Part shown: positions 51,903 to 61,386 of the stretch, piece by piece
How the letters are laid out: each line of letters starts with the position of its first letter
How positions within the stretch are numbered: the first letter of the stretch is position 1
NCBI GenBank assembly: GCA_040755535.1
Contig: JBFMAV010000007.1
Span: forward strand, 35,481-99,480
Direction: 5' to 3'
Length of the DNA stretch: 64,000 nt
DNA from: Aquabacter sp040755535
GTDB taxonomy: Bacteria > Pseudomonadota > Alphaproteobacteria > Rhizobiales > Xanthobacteraceae
The notes under the pieces: model-generated
Database searches by the model: none
Told to the model about the DNA's origin: nothing
The model's input: the letters and a program-made list of their open reading frames with translations, nothing else
Program-made: the position numbers and the translations under genes

Positions 51903-54221
51903 TCAGTTCCGCAGCGGCCGCCCGGTCTCCAGCGTGTGCTCGATGCGCGCCAGCGTCGCATTGGTGCGGATCAGGCGCATGAAGGCGGCGCGCTCCAGTT
52001 CCAGCACCTGCGCCTCGCTCACCGGCTCGATATGGTCCGCGTCCCCGCCCGACAATATGGTGGCGAGCGCGTCGGCCACCACGAGGTCGTGCTTGGTCGC
52101 GATGCCCCGGCGGTGGAAGCCTTCCGCCGCCATGACCAGGGCCGTCTTGCCGGACGGGCCGGGCAAGGTCAGCTCCTTGGGCTTGGGCGGCGCATAGCCC
52201 TCCACCAGGGACAGGGCGCGGGCCTTGGCGTCCGCCAGCAGGCGGTCGCGATTCATGGTGATGCCGTCGCTGCCGCGCAGGAACATCAGTTCCTTCGCCT
52301 CGGCGGCGGATTTGGAGACGGTCGCCACCGAGACCGTCTCGAAGACCTTGGAGGTGGCGGGCATCGGCCCCTTGGGCAGGCCCGCGCTATATTGCCAGCG
52401 GGTCAGCATTTCCTTGCAGCCGCCCCAGCCGGGAATGAGGCCGACGCCGCATTCCACGAGGCCGATATAGCTCTCCGCATGGGCCTGGACCGCGCTGGAA
52501 TGCAGCAGCAATTCGCAGCCGCCGCCAAGCGCCATGCCGGCCGGGGCCGACACGGTGGGGAAGGGGGCGTATTTCAGATCCTGATAGACCTTCTGCCCCG
52601 TCGCGACGAGCTTCTCCACCTCGCCATAGGCCGCGATGTTGCAGGCGAACAGCGCGAGGCCGAGATTGGCGCCCACCGAGAAATTGGAGCCCTCATTATA
52701 GATGACGAGGGCCTTGTACTTCTCCTTCACCAGCTTGGTGGCCTTGGCGAGCATCGTGATGATGCCCTCGTCCAAGGAATTGCCCTTGCTGGTGAATTCC
52801 AGGCACAGCACCCCCTCGCCAATGTCCCACAAGGCGGCGGAGCCGTTCTTCGCCACGGGTTCGCTCGACAGCTTGATGTCGGAGAGCAGCAGCACGCCGG
52901 CGGGCCGGACGATGTCGTGATAGGCCCCGTCCGTGCCCAGATACTGGCGCTTGCCGCCCTCCACCCGGTAGAAGGACTGCCCTTCCGCCGCCGCCAGAAG
53001 CGCCGGCACGTTCTCGCCGTCCGCCCGCAGAAGCGCCGCGAAGGCGGAGGTCCCGATCCGGTCGATCAGCTCGAACGGACCCCATTTCCAATTATAGCCG
53101 AGCCGCATGGCCTCATCGACCGCGACGATGTCGTCCGCCGCCTCGGGCACGAGGCGCGCGGCATAGGCGAGGGTGCGGCCCATGACGCGCCGGGCATAGC
53201 GGCCAAGCGGGCTGTCATGGGCGAGCAGCGCGCCGAGATCCTTCTCGGCCCCCTCGGGCAGCGCGGCCTTTTCTTCCTTGCGATAGTCGCCCGATGCGAG
53301 ATCGATGGCTTCCTTCACCTTGCCGCCGCCCGCGCGGTTCAGACGGTAGAAGCCGCCCTTGCCCTTGCGGCCGACGAGCCCGGTCTTGATCATGGTCTCG
53401 ATCAGCGGCACGTCGCGCAGCAGCGCGTGGAACGGGTCGGAGGGGGGCAGCGCCCGCTTCAGGCTGCCCTGCACATGGGGCATGAGATCCAGGCCAACCA
53501 GATCGAGCAGGCCGAACACGCCGGTCTTGGGGAAGCCGAAGGGGCGCCCCATGACCACATCGGCCTCTTCCACGCTGAGGCCGAGATCGATCGCCTCGAT
53601 CACCGCCGCCTGGAGCCAATAGGTGCCGAGGCGGTTGGCGATGAAGCCGGGCGTGTCCTTGCAGATCACCACCGTCTTGCCGAGCTTCACATCGGCAAAG
53701 CGCGAGACCCGCTGCACCACCTCGGGATTGCTGTGCGGCCCGCTCACCACCTCCAGCAGACGCATGTAGCGCGGCGGATTGAAGAAATGGGTGATGAGGA
53801 AGTCGCGCCGCAAACCCTCGGGCAGGCCCTGCGTGAGGTCCGCCAGCGGAATGGTGGAAGTGTTGGAGGAGACGGGCGTGCCGGGGCGGCGCACCGCGTC
53901 GATGCGGGCATAGAGGGCCTGCTTCACGTCGAGGCGCTCCACCACCGCCTCGATGATCCAGTCGCACTCCGCGAGCTTTTGAAGGTCATCCTCGATATTG
54001 CCGGGCGTGACGAGGCGCGCGGCGGCCTTGGACATGAAGGCGGCGGGCTCCGCCTTCAGCAGCTTCTCGATGGCGCCCTTGGCGATGGCGCTGCGATCGC
54101 TCGCGCCCTCGGGCACGATGTCCAGCAGCAGCGCCTCGGCGCCCGCATTGGCCACATGGGCGGCGATCCCGGCGCCCATGACGCCCGCGCCGATGACGGC
54201 GACCTTGCGAATCTCGGCCAT
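51903..54221 (-). CDS. 3-hydroxyacyl-CoA dehydrogenase/enoyl-CoA hydratase, FadN-type
   Basis: 772-residue bifunctional beta-oxidation enzyme. The dehydrogenase half comes first (NAD site VAVIGAGVMGAGIAAHVANAG, then SSNTSTIPL, FFNPPRYMRLLEVV, KDTPGFIANRLG), and the enoyl-CoA hydratase fold comes last (GVLCLEFTSKGNSLDEG, FSVGANLG, GMALGGGCELLLHSSAVQAHAE). This is the reverse of E. coli FadB and matches the FadN arrangement. The thiolase gene ends 8 bases upstream, so they are co-transcribed. Confidence 0.93.
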   Translation of the reverse strand: MAEIRKVAVIGAGVMGAGIAAHVANAGAEALLLDIVPEGASDRSAIAKGAIEKLLKAEPAAFMSKAAARLVTPGNIEDDLQKLAECDWIIEAVVERLDVKQALYARIDAVRRPGTPVSSNTSTIPLADLTQGLPEGLRRDFLITHFFNPPRYMRLLEVVSGPHSNPEVVQRVSRFADVKLGKTVVICKDTPGFIANRLGTYWLQAAVIEAIDLGLSVEEADVVMGRPFGFPKTGVFGLLDLVGLDLMPHVQGSLKRALPPSDPFHALLRDVPLIETMIKTGLVGRKGKGGFYRLNRAGGGKVKEAIDLASGDYRKEEKAALPEGAEKDLGALLAHDSPLGRYARRVMGRTLAYAARLVPEAADDIVAVDEAMRLGYNWKWGPFELIDRIGTSAFAALLRADGENVPALLAAAEGQSFYRVEGGKRQYLGTDGAYHDIVRPAGVLLLSDIKLSSEPVAKNGSAALWDIGEGVLCLEFTSKGNSLDEGIITMLAKATKLVKEKYKALVIYNEGSNFSVGANLGLALFACNIAAYGEVEKLVATGQKVYQDLKYAPFPTVSAPAGMALGGGCELLLHSSAVQAHAESYIGLVECGVGLIPGWGGCKEMLTRWQYSAGLPKGPMPATSKVFETVSVATVSKSAAEAKELMFLRGSDGITMNRDRLLADAKARALSLVEGYAPPKPKELTLPGPSGKTALVMAAEGFHRRGIATKHDLVVADALATILSGGDADHIEPVSEAQVLELERAAFMRLIRTNATLARIEHTLETGRPLRN

Positions 54222-54229
54222 GGCGCGCC

Positions 54230-55366
54230 TCACACCCGCTCGAGCACGGTGGCGATGCCCTGGCCGCCGCCGATGCACTGGGTGGCCAGCGCATAGCGCC
54301 CGCCCTCGCGCTTCAGCAGCGCCGCCGCCTTGCCGACGATGCGCGCGCCCGTGGCGCCCAGCGGATGGCCGAGCGCGATGGCGCCGCCGTCGAGATTGAG
54401 CGTGTCGTCGGCGATCCCCAGTTCGCGCTGGCATGCGAGGGCCTGGGAGGCGAAGGCCTCGTTCAGTTCCACCACGCTCACATCGCCGATCTTGATGTCG
54501 GAGCGGGCCAGCGCCTTGCGGGTCGCGGCCACCGGGCCGATGCCCATGATTTCCGGCGCACAGCCCGCCACCGCGACGCCCCTCAGGCGGGCGAGGGGCT
54601 CAAGCCCGTTCTTCTCGGCATAGGCCTCGGTGCAGACCAGAACCGCCGCCGCCCCGTCCGTGAGGGGCGAGGAGGTGGCGGCGGTGACCGTGCCATTCTG
54701 GTCAAAGGCGGGCTTCAGGCCGGCAAGGTCGGCGGCCGTGGTCTCGGGCCGGATGCAGCCGTCCTTGGTGATGGTCTTGCCATTGGCCGTGATGGCGACG
54801 ATCTCGGCATCGAGCCGTCCGTCGGCCTGGGCCTGGGCGGCCTTGCGCTGGCTGGCGAGGGCGAAGGCGTCCTGGTCCTCGCGGGTGATCTGCCACTTGC
54901 CCGCGACATTCTCCGCCGTGTCGCCCATGGCCATGTAGGCGGCATGGTTCTTGGCGTGGAGTGCGGGGTTGGGCATGGGGTTGAAGCCGGTCATGGGCAC
55001 CCGGCTCATGCTCTCGACCCCGGCGCAGATGAACACCTCGCCGGCGCCCAGCTGGATCTGCCCGGCAGCCATGTGGATGGCCTGCATGGAGGAGCCGCAG
55101 AAGCGGTTCACGGTGACGCCCGCCACCGACTGGGGCAGGTCCGCGATCATCCCGATCAGGCGTGCGATGTTGAAGCCCTGCTCGGCCTCGGGGAAGGCGC
55201 AGCCGACGATCAGATCCTCGATGTCCTCGGCCTTGACGCCGGTGCGGACGATCAGGTCGCGCACCACCTGGGCGGCGAGATCGTCGGGACGGACCTTGGC
55301 CAACTCGCCGCGCTTGGCGGGCGCGAAGGGGGAGCGGGCATATCCCGCGATGACCACGTTCTGCAT
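54230..55366 (-). CDS. fadA: Acetyl-CoA acyltransferase (thiolase)
   Basis: 378-residue thiolase for the last step of beta-oxidation. The nucleophile is C90 (NRFCGSSMQA), with the histidine in GGAIALGHPLGATGAR and the second cysteine in CIGGGQG. AGGAG lies 6 bases before the ATG. First gene of a tight row with the FadN-type enzyme. The MerR-family gene lies upstream in the same direction, 179 bases away. Confidence 0.94.
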   Translation of the reverse strand: MQNVVIAGYARSPFAPAKRGELAKVRPDDLAAQVVRDLIVRTGVKAEDIEDLIVGCAFPEAEQGFNIARLIGMIADLPQSVAGVTVNRFCGSSMQAIHMAAGQIQLGAGEVFICAGVESMSRVPMTGFNPMPNPALHAKNHAAYMAMGDTAENVAGKWQITREDQDAFALASQRKAAQAQADGRLDAEIVAITANGKTITKDGCIRPETTAADLAGLKPAFDQNGTVTAATSSPLTDGAAAVLVCTEAYAEKNGLEPLARLRGVAVAGCAPEIMGIGPVAATRKALARSDIKIGDVSVVELNEAFASQALACQRELGIADDTLNLDGGAIALGHPLGATGARIVGKAAALLKREGGRYALATQCIGGGQGIATVLERV

Positions 55367-55545
55367 GGGCTCTCCTGCCTCACTTCATGTCCGGGCTTGC
55401 CGCCCCGTTGGATCTGGTCGCGGCCAGGGTGGGGGCGCTTGACGACACGCCGATGATCCCCTGGCCGATTGCGGATACTTTCTCTATCCCTTTGGAAATA
55501 CGAGGCTTCGCCGGTACGCTGACGCGCGGAGCGGTGTGGCCCGCG

Positions 55546-55977
55546 CTAGCCGGCCGCCACCTCCCCGGGCCGCTTGCCGTCCAGCGCGGCCAGGGTCTGG
55601 CTCTCGATTTCCTTCAATTCGCCGATGGATTCCTCCAGCGCCTCGCGCTGCTGCTCAAGCAGGCTCAAGCGGTCGCGCACCTTCTGAAGGAGCAGGCGGA
55701 TCTGCTCGCTCTGCGAGGGGTCGAGGTCGTAGAGGTCCAGATACTCCTTGATCTCGCGCAGCGAGAATCCAAGCCGCTTGCCGCGCAGGATCAGGACCAG
55801 CCGGGCACGGTCGCGCTTGGTATAGATGCGGATATTGCCCGCCCGCCGGGGCAGGATGAGCCCCTTGTCCTCATAGAAGCGGATGGTGCGCGCCGTGACA
55901 TTGAGGTCACGGGCGAGTTCCGTGACGGTGAAGAAGGTGTCCGTCAGGGCACCGGGAGCGTTCCGCCGGGGAGCCAT
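55546..55977 (-). CDS. MerR-family transcriptional regulator (LiuR-like)
   Basis: 143 residues: a winged helix-turn-helix (FTVTELARDLNVTARTIRFYEDKGLILPRR), then a dimerising coiled coil (RLLLQKVRDRLSLLEQQREALEESIGELKEIE). It lacks the cysteine metal site of metal-sensing MerR proteins, and the sequence type matches regulators placed beside acyl-CoA degradation genes (LiuR). It probably controls the adjacent beta-oxidation genes. The effector is not known. Confidence 0.87.
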   Translation of the reverse strand: MAPRRNAPGALTDTFFTVTELARDLNVTARTIRFYEDKGLILPRRAGNIRIYTKRDRARLVLILRGKRLGFSLREIKEYLDLYDLDPSQSEQIRLLLQKVRDRLSLLEQQREALEESIGELKEIESQTLAALDGKRPGEVAAG

Positions 55978-56407
55978 TGGTTGACCCTCACCTATACGTT
56001 AGGGGTTGGCACCAAGATACATCCTTTAACCCGGAGCACAAGCGGGGGGAGGGCAATGCGCGTCAATTTCGCTGCCGCAAAAGAAGTAATGCTGCAACGC
56101 AACATTATCCGCGACAGTGTTCGGTATCAGGTGTGACTCGGACGAGTGGTAACATGGAGAGTATTGGCGGTCTTTTCTCGCGAGAATATCGGGGGATTGC
56201 GCGAGAAAAACACCGGCTATCGCGAAGAGAGCGTGGCGTTCTCGTCACAGTGTGGTCGTATCTTGTTCACGATCGGGCATTTCCTGGTTGACCGCGAGGC
56301 GAGATCGGGCATGCTGACGTATAGGGAATGGTTCGCACCCTTAAGAGCGCCGGCCAGGCGCCAGGGGGTCCCATTCTTGAGGAAACGCCAAGCCTTTGGG
56401 GGCTGAC
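55978..56407. other. 430-base regulatory spacer between the MerR gene and fadL
   Basis: No convincing gene. Near the MerR start it has a short dyad CCTA-TACGT-TAGG (about 55991-56003). At 56173-56209 lies the operator candidate listed separately. The rest shows weak promoter-like hexamers only. Confidence 0.5.
56173..56209. promoter_or_regulatory. Operator candidate upstream of fadL
   Basis: TTCTCGCGAGAA (56175-56186) is a 12-base perfect palindrome. A further GCGAGAAAA (56201-56209) repeats its half-site, so 56173-56182 and 56200-56209 also form a 10-base inverted repeat. A TetR/FadR-like factor or the MerR protein could bind, but there is no direct evidence. Confidence 0.5.
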
Positions 56408-57739
56408 ATGATCCAAGCTGTTCGAACGACCCTCGCCACGCGCCTGCTGCTCTCTAGCGCGCTCGTCGCACCCTTCGTCCTTGGTGCGGGCGAGGCGGCG
56501 GCCGGCGGATTCGGCCTGCGCGAACAAAGCGCCTACTACCAAGGCACCTCATTCGCGGGCAATGCCGCCGGCGGCGCCGGTCTTGCCTCCATGTATTGGA
56601 ACCCCGCCGCCATCAGCTTTGTCCCGGGCATGCAGTTCGAAGGCAACGTCACCTATATCGCGCCCCATGCCTCCATCGACGTGCTCTCGGCCCGCAGCGC
56701 GCTCGGCACCAATCTCGGCACGCTCGGCGTCGATAACATCGTGGATAGTGGCGTTCTCCCAACCGGTTACGTGACTTATGCCGGCGATCGCTGGGCGGTG
56801 GGCCTTTCGCTGAACTCGCCCTATGGCCTGGTCACGGACGCCCAATGCAATTGGGCCGGCCGCTATTATGGATGCTACAGCCGCATCTTCGACATCAATC
56901 TCGGGGCGCAGGTCGCCTATAAGGTCACCGACTGGATGACCATTGGCGGCGGCGTGAATGCGAACTATTTTGACGCCAAACTCACGAACGCGCAGCTTTT
57001 GAGCGCCGCGCCGCCGTTTCCGACTGGTAATGCGGTGGTCAATGGCGACGATATTGGCTACGGCTTCTCGCTTGGCGTACTGTTCACCGTGGTGCCCGGC
57101 ACGACAATCGGCGTCGGTTATCGATCGGCGAGCAACAATACGCTGGAGGGCCTGACAAACCTGTCCACCATCTCCGGTCTGAACCTGGCGACTCTCTCCA
57201 CAACGGCAGGCCTGACACTTCCGGACCAGATCACGGGCAGCTTCCGCTCGCAGATCGCGCCGCAATGGACCGTGTCTGGCACCGTGGAATGGACCAACTG
57301 GTCCAACCTCCAGGAGTTGGTGATTGATTCGTCCTCAGGCACCCCCTCGGTCCTCAATCTTCAGTGGCAGGATGGTTGGTTCTTCTCCGGCGGCGTCGAG
57401 TATCAGTGGACCCCTCAACTGGCGGTGCGCGCCGGTCTTGCTTATGAAATCAGCCCCGTCACCGACCAATACCGCACGCCGCGCCTGCCTGACAGCGATC
57501 GCATCTGGGCATCTGTGGGCCTGACCTATGCCTGGACGCCCAACCTGAGCCTGGACTTCGCTTATACCCACATCTTCGGCCAGAGTGGCGACATCACCCT
57601 TTTCCCGAACGAATTGGGGAACGCCACGCGCGGTTCGCTGGTGGCCGAGGTCAACGATGCCTATGTCGACATCGTCTCGGTCGGCGTAAGATACCGCTTC
57701 GACACCGCCCAACCGAAGACGGTGCTGGTCACGAAGTGA
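56408..57739 (+). CDS. fadL: Outer-membrane long-chain fatty-acid transporter, FadL/OMPP1/TodX family
   Basis: 443 residues. A signal peptide ends AGEAAAGG; the mature start GGFGLREQSAYYQGTSFAGNAAGGAGLASMYWNPAAIS is the family signature (N-terminal hatch with the Asn-Pro-Ala motif), and a barrel follows. The last residues (VLVTK) do not end in Phe, but a Phe-containing last strand (VGVRYRF) is close. It takes up hydrophobic compounds across the outer membrane. An acyl-CoA ligase follows in the same direction. The ATG has a G-rich run just before it. Confidence 0.9.
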   Translation: MIQAVRTTLATRLLLSSALVAPFVLGAGEAAAGGFGLREQSAYYQGTSFAGNAAGGAGLASMYWNPAAISFVPGMQFEGNVTYIAPHASIDVLSARSALGTNLGTLGVDNIVDSGVLPTGYVTYAGDRWAVGLSLNSPYGLVTDAQCNWAGRYYGCYSRIFDINLGAQVAYKVTDWMTIGGGVNANYFDAKLTNAQLLSAAPPFPTGNAVVNGDDIGYGFSLGVLFTVVPGTTIGVGYRSASNNTLEGLTNLSTISGLNLATLSTTAGLTLPDQITGSFRSQIAPQWTVSGTVEWTNWSNLQELVIDSSSGTPSVLNLQWQDGWFFSGGVEYQWTPQLAVRAGLAYEISPVTDQYRTPRLPDSDRIWASVGLTYAWTPNLSLDFAYTHIFGQSGDITLFPNELGNATRGSLVAEVNDAYVDIVSVGVRYRFDTAQPKTVLVTK

Positions 57740-57812
57740 TAAGGGACAAAGCCGCTTAAGGCGGCGACGCGGCGCCGAACGGGGCCGCGTGTCCGGTCCG
57801 GGAGGACAAGAA

Positions 57813-59462
57813 ATGCTCGCCACCAATCCCATCGGCGTCCCGGTGGGTCCGGTCCCGGACCTGCTGGACGCGAGCGTGCGAAAGCATGGGGCTCGCACGG
57901 CTCTCAATTTCATGGGTCGAACCTGGACTTATGCCAAGCTGGGCGCGCTGGTGGACGCCGCCGCCGCAGGTCTCCAGAAGATGGGTGTCGGAAAAGGCAC
58001 CAAGGTCGGCCTGTGCCTGCCCAATACACCGTATTCCGTGATCTTCTTCTTTGCCGTGCTCAAGGCCGGCGGAACCGTGGTGAACTACAGCCCGCTCTAT
58101 GTGGAGCGGGAATTGCTTCACCAGATCCGCGATTCCGGCACCACCATCATGGTCGTGCCGGACCTGAAGCAGATTCACGGCCGGGTTGCGGCGGTGGCGG
58201 ATGCGGCGGGGCTCAAGTCGATCATTGTCTGTCCCATGATCGGCATTCTGCCCTGGCTGAAAGGCCTCGGTTTTTGGCTCCTCAAGCGGTCCGAGATGGC
58301 CGATTACGATCCGGCGGACGGGCGTCATGTGGAGTTTGCGCAGGTGGCGCGCGAAGGCCGGCGGCCCGCACCGGTGACGGTGGACCCGACCACCGATATC
58401 GCGGTGCTGCAATATACCGGCGGAACAACCGGCGTCCCCAAGGGTGCCGAGCTCACCCATGCCAATGTCACGGCCAACGCCGCCCAGGTGCGCGACCATG
58501 TCTGCGTTCTGCGTGAGGGGGTCGAACGTGTGTTGGGCGTGCTGCCGCTGTTCCATGTCTTCGCCATGACGAATGTCATGAATATTCCGCTCTCGCTCGG
58601 CTGCGAAGTGGTTCTGGTCCCTCGGTTTAATCTGAAGGACTTGATCGCGACCATTGAAAAGCAGCGCCCGACGATCTTTCCAGGCGTGCCGACCATCTTC
58701 GCGGCGATCAACAATTGCCCGGGGATCCGCAAGGAGCAATTGTCCTCTCTGCGCCTGGGCGTCTCGGGGGGAGCGCCTTTGCCGGCCGAGGTGCGGGCGC
58801 GGTTCGAGGCATTGACGGGCTGCAAGCTCGTGGAGGGCTATGGGCTGAGCGAAACGTCGCCGGTGCTGACGGCCAATCCGCCCATGGGGGTCATCAAGGA
58901 CGGTTCCGTCGGCACCGCCCTGCCGGGCACGGTGATCGAAATCCGCGACCTGAACGACCCGCACCGCATCCTGGGCATCGGCGAGCGCGGCGAAGTGTGC
59001 GCCCGTGGGCCGCAGGTGATGCGGGGCTATTGGAACAATCCGCAGGCCACACAGCAGGCGTTCATCGATGGCGCATTCCGCACCGGAGACGTGGGCTATC
59101 TGGACGAGGACGGATACCTGTTCCTGGTGGATCGCATCAAGGATGTGATCCTGTGCGGGGGGTACAATGTCTATCCGCGCATAATCGAGGAAGCCCTGTA
59201 TCTCCACCCCGCGGTCGCCGAAGCGGTGGCGATCGGGATTCCCGATCCTTATCGCGGTCAGGCGCCAAAAGCGTTCGTGACACTGCGGGAGGGGCAAACG
59301 GCCACGTCCGAGGATTTGGCTCAGTTTCTCGCCGGCCAATTGTCGAAGATCGAGCTTCCCAAGCAGGTGGAGATTCGAGACTCACTGCCCAAAACCTTGG
59401 TCGGCAAGCTGTCGAAAAAGGAACTGGTGGAGGAGGAAGCGCGCAAGGCGCAGACATCCTGA
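57813..59462 (+). CDS. Long-chain fatty-acid--CoA ligase
   Basis: 549-residue AMP-forming acyl-CoA synthetase (FadD type). The ATP-binding P-loop is YTGGTTGVPKGAELTH; A5 is GYGLSETSPVLT; A7-A8 are FRTGDVGYLDEDGYLFLVDRIKDVILCGGYNVYPRIIEEAL; the A10 lysine region is KTLVGKLSKKEL. GGGAGG lies about 7 bases before the ATG at 57813. A GTG at 57789 is less likely. It activates fatty acids delivered by the FadL protein encoded 73 bases upstream, feeding the beta-oxidation operon on the other strand. Confidence 0.93.
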   Translation: MLATNPIGVPVGPVPDLLDASVRKHGARTALNFMGRTWTYAKLGALVDAAAAGLQKMGVGKGTKVGLCLPNTPYSVIFFFAVLKAGGTVVNYSPLYVERELLHQIRDSGTTIMVVPDLKQIHGRVAAVADAAGLKSIIVCPMIGILPWLKGLGFWLLKRSEMADYDPADGRHVEFAQVAREGRRPAPVTVDPTTDIAVLQYTGGTTGVPKGAELTHANVTANAAQVRDHVCVLREGVERVLGVLPLFHVFAMTNVMNIPLSLGCEVVLVPRFNLKDLIATIEKQRPTIFPGVPTIFAAINNCPGIRKEQLSSLRLGVSGGAPLPAEVRARFEALTGCKLVEGYGLSETSPVLTANPPMGVIKDGSVGTALPGTVIEIRDLNDPHRILGIGERGEVCARGPQVMRGYWNNPQATQQAFIDGAFRTGDVGYLDEDGYLFLVDRIKDVILCGGYNVYPRIIEEALYLHPAVAEAVAIGIPDPYRGQAPKAFVTLREGQTATSEDLAQFLAGQLSKIELPKQVEIRDSLPKTLVGKLSKKELVEEEARKAQTS

Positions 59463-59779
59463 TGTACGGGCGCGTCCCGCCGAAGCCCGGCGGGATAGCG
59501 GCAGGCGTTGCGTCCCGGGCCATAGAACTCTTTCTTTCTCTCCTACCCTGATTGGAACCGCTCGGGTGGTCGAGCGCTCGCCGGTCCCCGGGTTCGCACC
59601 TGCCGTTTGCCACGGCCGCGCATGCGTGTATGTTCCCGCGTCCTTGGTCTTGAGCGGGTGCGGCGCATGGCATTTCTTCGCGCATCGCCTGCCTTCACGC
59701 ATGACCGGCGCCCCGGCGCCTCAGGGTTTTGAGCATCAGCGGCGGCCGTTCGCGCCGTCCGCCAGGGAAAGACGCGCGC
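59463..59779. other. 317-base spacer without a gene
   Basis: A hairpin TCCCGCCG/CGGCGGGA lies 15 bases after the ligase stop, without a T tract. Otherwise I see nothing I can identify in this stretch. Confidence 0.5.
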
Positions 59780-61150
59780 ATGGCCCGCGATACGCTGGAC
59801 GCAACGCCCCTTCACTCACGCGACGAGTTGGTTGCGTGGATGGAAGGGGGAAACAAGCCCGAGAGCGCCTTCCGCATCGGCACCGAGCACGAGAAGATCC
59901 CCTTCACCCTGGCCCGTCATGAGCCCGTTCCCTATTACGGGCCGGCCGGAATCCAGGCGGTGCTGGAGGGCATGAAGACAAAGAGCGGCTGGGATCCCAT
60001 CCTGGAAGGCGAGACGCTGATCGGCCTCGCGGATCCGCGCGGCGGGGGCGCCATTTCCCTGGAGCCGGGCGGGCAGTTCGAACTGTCCGGCGCGCCCCTC
60101 GTGTCGATCCACGAGACGTGCTCGGAGATCAACACCCACCTCTGCCATCTGCGCGAAGTGGCGGAGCCGCTGGGACTGGGGTTTCTGGGCATCGGCATGA
60201 GCCCAAAATGGACGCGGGCGGAGACGCCCGTCATGCCCAAGGGCCGCTACCGCATCATGTCCGCCTACATGCCCAAGGTTGGCACGCTGGGGCTGGACAT
60301 GATGTTCCGCACCTGCACCGTGCAGGTCAATCTCGACTTCTCCTCGGAGGCGGACATGGTGCGCAAACTGCGCGTCAGCCTCGCCCTCCAGCCCATCGCC
60401 ACCGCGCTCTTCGCCAACTCTCCCTTCACCGAGGGCAAGCCGAACGGCTTTCTGTCTTTCCGCTCCGAAATCTGGCGGCACACGGACGCCGACCGCTCGG
60501 GCATGCTGGCCTTTGCCTTCGAGCCAGGCATGGGGTTCGAGCGGTATGTCGACTATGCCCTTGATGTACCGATGTATTTCGTGAAGCGCGGGGAAACCTA
60601 TATCGACGTTGCCGGCTCCTCCTTCCGCGACCTGCTGGCGGGCCGCCATCCCGCGCTTCCAGGGGAAAAGGCGACCCTCTCCGACTGGATCAATCATCTC
60701 TCCACCATCTTTCCCGAAGTCCGGCTGAAACGATTCCTGGAAATGCGCGGGGCGGATGCCGGGCCGTGGGCGGAATTGTGCGGTCTGCCTGCCTTTTGGG
60801 TCGGACTGCTCTATGACGGGGCCAGCCTGGATGCTGCCTGGGAGGTCGTGAAGGATTGGGCGGACGACCAGCGCCAGCAATTGCGGGACGATGTGCCCCG
60901 CCTGGCCCTCAAGGCTGAAATCGGCGGGCGTCGTGTCGCGGACGTGGCCCGCGAAGTGGTGGCGATTTCCCGCGCCGGCCTCGCGCGCCGGGCCAAGCGT
61001 GACAGCCAGGGCCGCGATGAGACGCGATTCCTGGCGCCGTTGGAGGAAACGCTCGCCAGCGGGCTTACCCCTGCCGAGAATCTGCTGGCTCTTTATGCGG
61101 GTCCGTGGAACGGCTCCGTGGAGCCCGCCTTCACCGCACTCGCCTATTGA
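59780..61150 (+). CDS. gshA: Glutamate--cysteine ligase, plant/alphaproteobacterial type
   Basis: 456 residues, first step of glutathione synthesis. The sequence follows the plant-like GCS2 subgroup of rhizobia: RIGTEHEKIPF, then ISLEPGGQFELSGAPL, MMFRTCTVQVNLDFSSE, FANSPFTEGKPNGF and RSEIWRHTDADRSGML. ATG 59780 begins the conserved N-terminus. No gshB is adjacent; gor lies about 34 kb upstream. Confidence 0.93.
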   Translation: MARDTLDATPLHSRDELVAWMEGGNKPESAFRIGTEHEKIPFTLARHEPVPYYGPAGIQAVLEGMKTKSGWDPILEGETLIGLADPRGGGAISLEPGGQFELSGAPLVSIHETCSEINTHLCHLREVAEPLGLGFLGIGMSPKWTRAETPVMPKGRYRIMSAYMPKVGTLGLDMMFRTCTVQVNLDFSSEADMVRKLRVSLALQPIATALFANSPFTEGKPNGFLSFRSEIWRHTDADRSGMLAFAFEPGMGFERYVDYALDVPMYFVKRGETYIDVAGSSFRDLLAGRHPALPGEKATLSDWINHLSTIFPEVRLKRFLEMRGADAGPWAELCGLPAFWVGLLYDGASLDAAWEVVKDWADDQRQQLRDDVPRLALKAEIGGRRVADVAREVVAISRAGLARRAKRDSQGRDETRFLAPLEETLASGLTPAENLLALYAGPWNGSVEPAFTALAY

Positions 61151-61386
61151 TCAGGCGGCAAGCCTGCTGCGCCTGCCCAGGCGGCGCGGCGGGATCGGCT
61201 AGGCTCCGGTGGGCCACTGCTACTGGAGGTCATGAGCTCCGGTGCAGCCGCCGGATCGCATGAGGTTCCTTGCCTATTTCCTTGTCGACCCCGTGGCCCA
61301 TGTCCCTGACGCATGGCCGCCATGTGGCCTACACCGCTTATGCGGTGCCGCCGGGTAGGGGAAACAGGAGCGGCAGGAGATCATCG

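Noticed and set aside
49434..54296. A 1620-codon open frame on the plus strand opposite the beta-oxidation genes
   Set aside because: It mirrors well-conserved minus-strand genes; high GC and third-position bias leave the opposite strand open. The translation is Gly/Ala/His/Arg-rich with no domain.
55977..56291. Small open frames in the MerR-fadL spacer
   Set aside because: No ribosome binding sites, no domain, composition unlike coding DNA here; the palindrome explains the visible structure better.
61200..61260. GCCACTG string resembling the B12 box of a cobalamin riboswitch
   Set aside because: None of the other conserved cobalamin riboswitch blocks are present, and the downstream gene is an EamA transporter with no cobalamin link.
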